33,363 nucleotides of DNA from Lederbergia galactosidilytica (lineage in GTDB: Bacteria; Bacillota; Bacilli; Bacillales; Bacillaceae_C). This document shows, one piece after another, positions 27,137 to 33,363 of the stretch. The DNA lies in contig NZ_JAGGKH010000032.1 of the NCBI RefSeq assembly GCF_017873565.1, positions 1 through 33,363 on the forward strand, given 5' to 3'. The notes below the pieces were generated by a model. That model saw only the letters and a list, made by a program, of their open reading frames with translations. It did no database searches and was not told the origin of the DNA. A program made the translations under genes and the position numbers. The stretch's first letter is position 1; each line of letters begins with the position of its first letter.

Positions 27137-27508
27137 TTACTCTCTCCTAATAAAATAATGTCGGTATCCTAAAATAACTGCTCCTATAAAAAGAATTGGT
27201 ATTAAAATAAATATTTCCAAAAAATGAATAAATCGAGTACTATCTAATGGTGCCTGCAAATTATTTAAGGTAGTAAGACATGGTATAAATAGGATTAAAA
27301 TAATTCCACAGATACCAAAACACAGCCTTATTTGATGATTCGGATATAGTTTTGAAGTAGTAAGTATGGCTAATAACATAATGAGCAATATAATACCAAC
27401 GAGTAATAACGCATTTTGTGGCAGGCTACCATTAACCAAAAATACTGTACCGCTTAAAATAAAAGCTGAAATAATAAACATTAACAAGTTCACTAGATTT
27501 TTCATCAT
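27137..27508 (-). CDS. membrane protein of the ECF sigma operon
   Basis: This 123-residue protein is almost wholly hydrophobic, with four predicted helices at about 5-25, 33-51, 60-82 and 88-112. I do not recognise a named family. AGGAGG precedes tandem ATG codons. It lies eight bases after the anti-sigma gene and ends at a terminator, so it belongs to the same transcript; a helper in anti-sigma signalling or a resistance role is possible but not shown. Confidence 0.75.
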   Translation of the reverse strand: MMKNLVNLLMFIISAFILSGTVFLVNGSLPQNALLLVGIILLIMLLAILTTSKLYPNHQIRLCFGICGIILILFIPCLTTLNNLQAPLDSTRFIHFLEIFILIPILFIGAVILGYRHYFIRRE

Positions 27509-27516
27509 TTTTCCTC

Positions 27517-28443
27517 CTAATATGGAATAATCACTCCTGTTCGGACAACTCTAACTGGTTGTTTTTTTGTATATGGCAAAATCTCTTCTACCGTACCAGT
27601 CAGAATAACACCAGCAATAGGGATTTCGTTCAGATTCTGGTAATTCATTGTTGCTAAAACGTCTTTCGCGCCAACTAATTTATTGGATTGCCCTTTTAGA
27701 AAAAAGAGATATTGCTCAGCTCCTTCCATAAATGGTTTAGTCGGATCTACAGGGAATCCTACTGCATCATCACCGTTTATCTCACTAAAATCCCCTTTAA
27801 ATGCCGATGAGTTTTTAGATTCTGCGCTTCTTTCAGCTTTTAATTGATCTGACGCTACCCACAACCAACTAGCAGTCGGGAATGTTTGATAAACTTCTTC
27901 AAGTGTTAATTCCTCATCAAAGGATAGAGCAACCTCCACACTATAAAAGTCTGGCAGTGACTCTAAATAGTCAACATCATTATGAACCGCTTCTACATTA
28001 GGCAGGTGAAATTTCACCATTTTATAATTATTATTATAGGTAGCGTGGTTTACTTCTTGAAAAGTAGATGTATTCAATGTTGACTTCGTTCCAAAAATCG
28101 TATGAAATGTACTAGTCGAATGCCAATTAATTATATGGCCATTCACTTCTTTGTATGCCGATACATTGGATGTACTCGCAATAAAAAAATGATCATATGT
28201 TCCCCCTCCTGGATACACATTCGCACCAACCATTTGCGTATAATCAGTTGTTTCTTTCACATCTTTATCCATTCTTTCATACATAAAATACTGTCCAACA
28301 TATAAAAATCCCCATAATAAAATTAACATACCAATCGTGACAAATATGGATATGGTAATACTTCTTTTTAGTGACTTTCGTTTGGCCCTTTTTATTAAGG
28401 CGGAAAATGAATCATCTGGCGCAAATATTGATTTATCCTTCAT
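27517..28443 (-). CDS. membrane anti-sigma factor (Sigma_reg_N / Sigma_reg_C type)
   Basis: This 308-residue protein has a short cytoplasmic head (about 1-28, basic and Ser-rich), one transmembrane helix (about 30-52) and a long extracytoplasmic part ending in VVRTGVIIPY. The arrangement, and the position four bases after an ECF sigma gene, match single-pass anti-sigma factors with the Sigma_reg_N and Sigma_reg_C domains. It should hold the neighbouring sigma factor at the membrane until an envelope signal is sensed. The signal is unknown. Confidence 0.8.
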   Translation of the reverse strand: MKDKSIFAPDDSFSALIKRAKRKSLKRSITISIFVTIGMLILLWGFLYVGQYFMYERMDKDVKETTDYTQMVGANVYPGGGTYDHFFIASTSNVSAYKEVNGHIINWHSTSTFHTIFGTKSTLNTSTFQEVNHATYNNNYKMVKFHLPNVEAVHNDVDYLESLPDFYSVEVALSFDEELTLEEVYQTFPTASWLWVASDQLKAERSAESKNSSAFKGDFSEINGDDAVGFPVDPTKPFMEGAEQYLFFLKGQSNKLVGAKDVLATMNYQNLNEIPIAGVILTGTVEEILPYTKKQPVRVVRTGVIIPY

Positions 28444-28447
28444 CCAC

Positions 28448-28939
28448 TCACTTCTCCTCTAGTAATCCTATTAGTTTTTTCCTCGCCCTAGCCAATCGTG
28501 TTTTTATCGTTTTATCCGTTGTATCAAATAGTTGTGCAATATCTTTTAATGAAAAGTTCGCACTATATTTTAATAAAAGCAACTCTGCTTCTTTTGGCTT
28601 CATTGTTTTTAGTGCTCGCTGAACTTTTTCACGTACTTCTTTTTTCAATAAAAAATGTTCTGGCGTTTCATAATTAAATAGCTGATGCATATCAAATGCT
28701 AATATGTACGTCTTATGTGTTTTCTTTTTCTTCAATAGATCATAATATTTATGAATCGCTACGCGGTATAGCCATGCCTGTGCAAATTCTACTTCAATCC
28801 CTTCCATATACTGAATAAATTGAATGGCTGTTTCTTGTGTAATATCTTCAGCATCTTCTTTACTTGCCCCCATTTTTATTAAAATAAGATAAACTGAACG
28901 CAATTTTTCCTGTAACTTTCTCTCGAATGCCTCATCCAT
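28448..28939 (-). CDS. ECF-type RNA polymerase sigma factor
   Basis: This 163-residue group IV sigma factor has region 2 at about 10-70, with GASKEDAEDITQETAIQFI and AWLYRVAIHKYYDLL (-10 recognition), and region 4 at about 105-160, with MKPKEAELLLLKYSANFSLKDIA and TIKTRLARARKKL (helix-turn-helix for the -35). GGGAGGGG precedes the ATG. It heads an operon with its probable anti-sigma factor and a membrane protein. Regulon and trigger cannot be read from the window; no classical AAC/CGT autoregulatory promoter was found upstream. Confidence 0.9.
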   Translation of the reverse strand: MDEAFERKLQEKLRSVYLILIKMGASKEDAEDITQETAIQFIQYMEGIEVEFAQAWLYRVAIHKYYDLLKKKKTHKTYILAFDMHQLFNYETPEHFLLKKEVREKVQRALKTMKPKEAELLLLKYSANFSLKDIAQLFDTTDKTIKTRLARARKKLIGLLEEK

Positions 28940-29018
28940 ACCGCCCCTCCCCTATGTATAACGATTGAGTTAGTAAAAGGTAAACAAAAAAAACGACTTA
29001 TTCTTCCAAATAAAATAA

Positions 29019-29045
29019 CCCCTAAAATATTTTTAGGGGCTTTTA
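29019..29045 (-). terminator. rho-independent terminator after the P-loop kinase gene
   Basis: CCCCTAAAA and TTTTAGGGG form a 9-bp stem with a three-base loop. AT-rich tracts flank both sides; on the minus strand it ends the kinase transcript before the sigma gene. Confidence 0.75.
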
Positions 29046-29102
29046 TATTGTAACTTTTTTCAATTCTTGCCATACAGACTTGATTACGCTTTCAAAATAG
29101 TT

Positions 29103-29666
29103 CTATAAAGACTGAGCAATATGCACAATCCTTTGAATAATAGATTGAGTTTCTGCATTGTTTTTAATTACAAAGAGATAATCTGCCTCATCCTCTACTG
29201 GGTCTTTTATATCTTCTTTGAGAGAATCAGTCTGCTGACGAATAAGTACTTCTTCAAAATTAGCAGCTGCTCTTAATATATTGGTACTACGCTGGCTTTG
29301 TTTGACTCGAGCCTGTAAAACATCATCTGGAATATCAAAATGGACGAGAATACGAACAAATTCACCTTTTGGAAACAATTCTTCTAACAAATATAACCGT
29401 CCTTTTCTCCCTCGATTAGAGTTACAAATAATGAAGTGTAAATCAGTATTTTCTTTGGCATAAGCGACAATTTGCCGTGTCAGCTCATATTTCAGCGTAT
29501 TTGGTCCTTGCTTTGGCCGTAGTTTCTTATAATACTTATTTATAAATTCAGCCTGATTGTCTTGATCCATAACGAAGGAATTATTTAACTTCTTTTCTAA
29601 AGCTCTTGCAAATGTTGTCTTCCCACTATGAGTTTTACCAACCGTAATAATAGCTAATCTTTCCAT
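29103..29666 (-). CDS. P-loop NTPase / AAA_33-type kinase
   Basis: This 187-residue protein has an N-terminal Walker A loop VGKTHSGKTTFARALEKKL (about 9-27), then MDQDNQAEF and an HFIICNSNRGRKGRL strand-loop that suits a nucleotide- or metabolite-kinase fold; VRILVHFDIPDD and ARVKQSQRS would form the lid. It resembles small AAA_33/zeta-toxin-like kinases, but no antitoxin partner gene is present. Substrate unknown. Confidence 0.7.
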   Translation of the reverse strand: MERLAIITVGKTHSGKTTFARALEKKLNNSFVMDQDNQAEFINKYYKKLRPKQGPNTLKYELTRQIVAYAKENTDLHFIICNSNRGRKGRLYLLEELFPKGEFVRILVHFDIPDDVLQARVKQSQRSTNILRAAANFEEVLIRQQTDSLKEDIKDPVEDEADYLFVIKNNAETQSIIQRIVHIAQSL

Positions 29667-29750
29667 TACTGTCCCCCTATTCTTGAATCTTACTTAGGAT
29701 TATTTTAATAAAAATTGACTCTTATATAGCCTGTGAGCTGACATTATAGT

Positions 29751-30026
29751 TTATTTCTCTTTTTTCGCAAATTGCAGAATCAAAAGGTTTATCCAAGTTA
29801 TGACTGGAATGGCCAATATTAAAATGTAGTTTTCTGAAAGACCCCAACCAAAAATTCTTGCTTCCTCATCCATACTATATAAAATACAAGTTGCACCGAT
29901 TAATATGAACATATTTAAGGCAAAAGCCGATAACCTACTTACTAATTTATTGTTTTTTCTTTTTAATATTAAAACCGATCCTATAGTTGAAACGAACAAG
30001 GATAACAAAATAATTACATAGTGCAA
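29751..30026 (-). CDS. small three-helix membrane protein
   Basis: This protein of about 91 residues has three hydrophobic helices (roughly 4-20, 33-54 and 67-87), ending in FAKKEK. The TTG giving MHYVIILL is preferred because GGAAGG lies seven bases upstream; another TTG five codons earlier immediately abuts that site. I do not recognise a family. Confidence 0.55.
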   Translation of the reverse strand: MHYVIILLSLFVSTIGSVLILKRKNNKLVSRLSAFALNMFILIGATCILYSMDEEARIFGWGLSENYILILAIPVITWINLLILQFAKKEK

Positions 30027-30089
30027 CTCTACACCTTCCAATTTTAAGGCATTTTTCTCTCATACCTAACTAATGGCTTCCCTTTTTCC

Positions 30090-30131
30090 AAATAAAATAG
30101 GGATACAAATGCATAGATGATTTGTATCCCT
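30090..30131 (-). terminator. rho-independent terminator of the tsaE-tsaD operon
   Basis: AGGGATACAAAT and ATTTGTATCCCT form a 12-bp stem about 40 bases after the tsaD stop; on the minus strand it is followed by ATTTTATT. Confidence 0.85.
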
Positions 30132-30172
30132 CGATGTTGTAAAGTTTAATATTTCAGTGCAAACTTTCTTTG

Positions 30173-31192
30173 TCAAAAATTCTCAATATCTAGTCCTGGA
30201 TAAGCGTTCATATCCATTTTTCCCCGTTTACCTTGTTCAAATAAGACAGACCCGGCTGCAGCAATCATCGCAGCATTGTCCGTACAGAGATTTAGGGGAG
30301 GTATAATGAGTTCGATTTCTGATAGCGGCTGAAAAGCTTCCTGTAATGCGGTTCGCAAACCTTGATTAGCCGCAACTCCGCCCGCTAATAACACCTGATG
30401 GACATTATATTCCTTAGCGGCACGGACTGTTTTTTCTGTAAGAACTTCTATTACGCTTGCTTGGAAACTAGCAGCTACATCCTCACTGGCAATGACTTCA
30501 CCGCGTTGTTCTGCATTATGAAGTGTATTAATGACAGCTGATTTGAGACCACTAAAACTAAAATCATATGATCCTTCCTCTAGCCATGCCCTTGGGAGAT
30601 CAAGAACAGCATTCCCTTTTTGAGCGAGGCGATCAATATGGGGGCCACCTGGATAAGGGAGCTTCAATGTTCTAGCAACCTTATCATATGCCTCACCTGC
30701 CGCATCATCTAATGTCTCACCGATTACCTTAAAGGCTCCGTGTTTTTCCATATAGACCAATTCAGTATGTCCTCCTGAGACAACGAGAGCAAGTAAAGGA
30801 AACTTTAGTTCGGTGATTAGGCGATTCGCGTAGATATGCCCCGCAATATGGTGAACAGGTACAAGTGGAATATTATGTGCAAAAGCTAAGGCCTTTGCTG
30901 CATTGACTCCAACAAGAAGAGCCCCCACTAAACCAGGTCCCTTCGTAACTGCGATTCCATCAATATCTGTCAAAGCGACTTTTGCTTCATTTAAAGCTTC
31001 ATCAATCACAAGCGTAATTTGCTCAACATGATGTCTGGAAGCAAGTTCTGGTACAACACCGCCAAAACGCTTATGGCTTTCAATTTGCGAGGCTACTACA
31101 TTGGAAAGGATGTCTTTCCCGTCTTTTATGACAGCTGCAGCCGTTTCATCACAACTTGTTTCAATCCCTAATATTAACAGTTCTTTATCCAT
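30173..31192 (-). CDS. tsaD: tRNA threonylcarbamoyltransferase TsaD
   Basis: TsaD transfers the threonylcarbamoyl group to A37 of ANN-decoding tRNAs (t6A) together with TsaB and TsaE. Motifs: [14 protein letters not shown] at the start, the metal-binding [25 protein letters not shown] and [13 protein letters not shown]. The length of 339 residues is standard. The ATG follows the rimI stop directly (TAAATG). Last gene of the tsaE-tsaB-rimI-tsaD operon. In B. subtilis (gcp/ydiE) its neighbour is ydiF; here 21 kb of accessory DNA lies between. Confidence 0.97.
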   Translation of the reverse strand: MDKELLILGIETSCDETAAAVIKDGKDILSNVVASQIESHKRFGGVVPELASRHHVEQITLVIDEALNEAKVALTDIDGIAVTKGPGLVGALLVGVNAAKALAFAHNIPLVPVHHIAGHIYANRLITELKFPLLALVVSGGHTELVYMEKHGAFKVIGETLDDAAGEAYDKVARTLKLPYPGGPHIDRLAQKGNAVLDLPRAWLEEGSYDFSFSGLKSAVINTLHNAEQRGEVIASEDVAASFQASVIEVLTEKTVRAAKEYNVHQVLLAGGVAANQGLRTALQEAFQPLSEIELIIPPLNLCTDNAAMIAAAGSVLFEQGKRGKMDMNAYPGLDIENF

Positions 31193-31657
31193 TTATAAAT
31201 TCACCCACATGACTAATGCGTCTTCTTGATTATCTGTATAATATCTTTTACGAATTCCGCCTTCTTGAAATCCTAACTTTTTATAAAGTGATTTGGCTGG
31301 AAGATTACTTACCCTTACCTCAAGCGTCATCGTTTTGGCACCAGCTTTCCTAGCAGTCGACATCATTTTTTCCAATAAGTTTTGTCCGAGCTTCCTTCCC
31401 CTATACTCGGGAAGTAACGCAATATTAGTGATATGTGCCTCGTCAATGACAATCCAGACACCACAATACCCCGCAACCTTCCCTCCATATTCTAATAATA
31501 AATAAAGGGCAAAACGATTTGTAAGGATATCTTGGTAAAAAGCTTCTGCCGGCCAAGGCACAGTAAAAGCTCGATTCTCTATTTCAACAATTTGTTCAAC
31601 ATCCGCTTCTGTTGCTACGCGATATGTGACAGCCTCACGTTCTTGACACGATTCCAT
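31193..31657 (-). CDS. rimI: ribosomal protein S18-alanine N-acetyltransferase RimI
   Basis: This GNAT acetyltransferase family member, 154 residues, is normally found between tsaB and tsaD. Motifs include FTVPWPAEAFYQDI, HITNIALLPEYRGRKLGQNLL (acetyl-CoA site) and LEVRVSNLPAKSLYKKLGF, all typical of RimI. Its ATG overlaps the tsaB stop by one base (TAATG). The substrate is assigned from family and position. Confidence 0.93.
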   Translation of the reverse strand: MESCQEREAVTYRVATEADVEQIVEIENRAFTVPWPAEAFYQDILTNRFALYLLLEYGGKVAGYCGVWIVIDEAHITNIALLPEYRGRKLGQNLLEKMMSTARKAGAKTMTLEVRVSNLPAKSLYKKLGFQEGGIRKRYYTDNQEDALVMWVNL

Positions 31658-32355
31658 TAGTTCTTACGCTCCTGTTTTTCTAACCATTTAGCCTCTGCCT
31701 CTACCAGTCGTGCATAATTAGGGGTAAAAGAATGAAGTGCAACCGCCTCAGATGTTAAGCCTAGCTTTCCCAATTCTCCTGGACGAGGATTATGCTCAGT
31801 CATTCCTGCAAAATGCGCCTGGTCATGCAAAATAGATCCGAGCAGCTCTTGGTGAAGAGTAATATCATTTCCAATAAATAAAATTGGTCTTTTCAACGTT
31901 TGTAATTGTTCAGCCCATTCCTTTGCCAATATATTACGATCATCCCAAACAGTCAATAGCTTTCCGTTCTGATATTCATATAACCCGGTATAGATCAAAC
32001 CGCGTCTTGCATCAAATAACGGTGAGATATAACCATCAAAATAATGAGCTGTTGCGGCTAGTGTCGCTAGGCTTGAAACACCAACTAAGGGAATTTGTAA
32101 AGCCCAAGCCAATGTTTTTGCTACCGTTACACCAATTCGAACTCCGGTATAAGAGCCGGGTCCCTGGGCTACAACAATTTTATCTAGCTCACTCGCTTTT
32201 GTTTCACAATCTGCCAATAACTTCTCAATGGCTGGCATAACACGAACACTATGATTTTTTTTCATATTAGTCATATATTCACCAATAACTTGATCTTCAT
32301 CTAGTAAGGCGATTCCCAATACTTCATTTGATGTATCAATGGCTAAGATTCTCAT
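31657..32355 (-). CDS. tsaB: tRNA threonylcarbamoyladenosine synthesis subunit TsaB
   Basis: TsaB is the non-catalytic ASKHA-fold partner that dimerises with TsaD. It has MRILAIDTSNEVLGIALLD at the start, VAQGPGSYTGVRIGV and PLVGVSSLATLA. The start is the ATG giving MRILAIDTSN, with GAGGAG seven bases upstream (232 residues); a 26-codon in-frame extension into tsaE is not supported. It overlaps the end of tsaE by about 20 bases. Confidence 0.95.
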   Translation of the reverse strand: MRILAIDTSNEVLGIALLDEDQVIGEYMTNMKKNHSVRVMPAIEKLLADCETKASELDKIVVAQGPGSYTGVRIGVTVAKTLAWALQIPLVGVSSLATLAATAHYFDGYISPLFDARRGLIYTGLYEYQNGKLLTVWDDRNILAKEWAEQLQTLKRPILFIGNDITLHQELLGSILHDQAHFAGMTEHNPRPGELGKLGLTSEAVALHSFTPNYARLVEAEAKWLEKQERKN

Positions 32356-32806
32356 TCCATAACTCCTCACATAATGCTTCATACCTTTTTCCATTCGGTT
32401 GAAATACAATCTTTCTTGCTGTTTGACCTTCATGATATAAGTATATCGTAAGATTTTCCGATGGTAACTGTTCTGTTATTAAATGGGCCCATTCAATAAC
32501 AGAAACACCTTGATTGTAAAAGTATTCTTCAAGGCCTAAATCTTCAAGTGAGTCTTCCACTCGATATACATCCATATGATATAAAGGCAGTCTCCCTTGG
32601 TATTCTTTTATGATCGTAAATGTCGGACTATTCACGGTGCGTTTGATATCCAATCCACTTGCCAACCCTTTTGTAAAAGCCGTCTTTCCCGCCCCAAGAT
32701 CCCCTTCAAGTAAAATGACATCGTTGGGGCCAAGGAGCTTTCCTAACCTTTTTGCTATTAAATAAGTGTCTTTTGGTTGATTGGATTTTATTTCAAAATT
32801 CGCCAT
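32336..32806 (-). CDS. tsaE: tRNA threonylcarbamoyladenosine synthesis ATPase TsaE
   Basis: TsaE is a small P-loop ATPase that drives the TsaB-TsaD cycle. Walker A LLEGDLGAGKTAFTKGLA (about 33-50), the SPTFTIIKEYQG and YHMDVYRVED blocks and VSVIEWAHLI are diagnostic. At 156 residues it is the usual size. AAGGGG precedes the ATG. First gene of its operon, about 40 bases after a strong terminator; thiL, which precedes tsaE in B. subtilis, is absent from this window. Confidence 0.96.
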   Translation of the reverse strand: MANFEIKSNQPKDTYLIAKRLGKLLGPNDVILLEGDLGAGKTAFTKGLASGLDIKRTVNSPTFTIIKEYQGRLPLYHMDVYRVEDSLEDLGLEEYFYNQGVSVIEWAHLITEQLPSENLTIYLYHEGQTARKIVFQPNGKRYEALCEELWNENLSH

Positions 32807-32847
32807 TCGTCATTCCCCTTCTAAATCATTCATTACAAGTTTACCCG

Positions 32848-32882
32848 AAAAAAAAAGAATGAGCAAAAAAGCTTTCTCATTC
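32848..32882 (-). terminator. strong rho-independent terminator upstream of tsaE
   Basis: On the minus strand GAATGAG and CTCATTC enclose a 12-base loop and are followed by nine T. It follows the tRNA pair and, with the hairpin at 32940-32962, probably ends the rRNA-tRNA transcript. Confidence 0.85.
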
Positions 32883-32939
32883 CTTTATAATCCTAATGAT
32901 TTAATTTTTAGTAAGGTTTAAAAAATAAATATCTACAAC

Positions 32940-32962
32940 AAAAAAACGAACAAATCTGTTCG
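32940..32962 (-). terminator. first terminator after tRNA-Asp
   Basis: CGAACA and TGTTCG form a short stem with a GATT loop and seven T on the minus strand, 11 bases after the tRNA-Asp 3' end. Confidence 0.75.
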
Positions 32963-32972
32963 CTTGCAATAG

Positions 32973-33049
32973 TGGCGGTCCGGACGGGACTCGAACCCGC
33001 GACCTCCTGCGTGACAGGCAGGCATTCTAACCAACTGAACTACCGGACC
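32973..33049 (-). tRNA. tRNA-Asp (GTC)
   Basis: This 77-base cloverleaf read on the minus strand has acceptor GGTCCGG with CCGGACC, anticodon GTC in the loop CTGTCAC, TTCGAGTC in the T arm, discriminator G and an encoded CCA end. It follows tRNA-Met in a 5S-Met-Asp order common behind Bacillus rRNA operons. Confidence 0.97.
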
Positions 33050-33081
33050 TAACGTTCATTATTATTTTATGTATAAAATGA

Positions 33082-33155
<74 letters not shown>

Positions 33156-33238
33156 ACGATAAAAATAAGAAACCTCAAGTAACATACTACATGATTATAT
33201 TTAGTAAAGCAAATATTAATCGAAAAATGTTTTTATAT

Positions 33239-33265
33239 GAAAGCACGATCTAGGACCGTGCTTTC
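33239..33265 (-). terminator. hairpin between 5S rRNA and tRNA-Met
   Basis: GAAAGCACG and CGTGCTTTC form a 9-bp stem just after the 5S gene. No T run follows (ATATAAAAAC), so it may be a processing site rather than a terminator. Confidence 0.4.
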
Positions 33266-33268
33266 AAG

Positions 33269-33363
33269 TTGCCTGGCAACGTCCTGCTCTCACAAGGGGA
33301 AGCCCCTTATTACCATCGGCGCTGAAGAGCTTAACTGCCGTGTTCGGGATGGGAACGGGTGTG
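33269..33363 (-). rRNA. 5S ribosomal RNA, 3' part
   Basis: Minus-strand sequence matches the 3' 95 bases of Bacillus 5S rRNA: the CCCATCCCGAACACGG block, TTAAGCTCTTCAGCGCCGATGG, and the 3' end GTTGCCAGGCAA. The 5' end lies outside the window. It is the last gene of an rRNA operon whose 23S and 16S genes should lie beyond the window. Confidence 0.96.

Noticed and set aside
29103-29666. Zeta-type toxin of a toxin-antitoxin pair
   Set aside because: A P-loop kinase is present but no adjacent small antitoxin gene, and the neighbours are terminators or unrelated genes.

Overview
The window reads as low-GC DNA from an endospore-forming member of the Bacillaceae. The evidence is a CIRCE-controlled groES-groEL operon, AGGAGG-type ribosome sites with ATG, GTG and TTG starts, a Rex repressor, a TatAy/TatCy-like pair, SigK-like promoters, and a large relative of the Bacillus subtilis sps (spore coat polysaccharide) operon. 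Species cannot be named from the sequence alone.

Layout. (1) 1-8.6 kb is a conserved housekeeping block matching the B. subtilis order groEL-groES-ydiL-ydiK-tatC-tatA-rex-moaC-ydiF. Two short non-coding mobile-type relics lie in its gaps: a MITE-like repeat upstream of tatA, and a segment resembling the 3' end / omega-RNA scaffold of an IS200/IS605-type element between rex and moaC. (2) 8.7-8.9 kb carries a dense cluster of DnaA boxes. (3) 9-27 kb is a roughly 18-kb spore-surface glycan region. It holds a secreted GH16 glucanase; an SpsA-like transferase with extra C-terminal repeats; the dTDP-rhamnose set spsI-J-K-L; a divergent pair of small beta-rich proteins, one coupled to a CgeB-type transferase behind a good SigK promoter; and a long translationally coupled operon spsA-spsB-pseB-like-SDR-pseC-spsF-spsG-pseH-wbqC-like-pseI, which looks like a full pseudaminic-acid (or close nonulosonate) pathway. 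(4) 27-30 kb has an ECF sigma / anti-sigma / membrane-protein operon, a small P-loop kinase and a small membrane protein. (5) 30-33.4 kb returns to the conserved block: tsaE-tsaB-rimI-tsaD, then tRNA-Asp, initiator tRNA-Met and the 3' part of a 5S rRNA, all on the minus strand.

In B. subtilis tsaD and ydiF are neighbours, so about 21 kb of accessory genes appear to occupy that junction here. Working model (inference): in the mother cell late in sporulation, SigK drives the glycan operons. Pse enzymes make a CMP-nonulosonate, SpsI-L make dTDP-rhamnose, and SpsA, SpsB, CgeB and the repeat-bearing transferase assemble a glycan on small coat/crust proteins made from the same locus.

The strongest leads are the hybrid Sps/Pse cluster with its small divergent proteins and CgeB, the DnaA-box cluster at its edge, the fused C-terminal repeats of the second SpsA-like protein, and the orphan omega-RNA-like segment.
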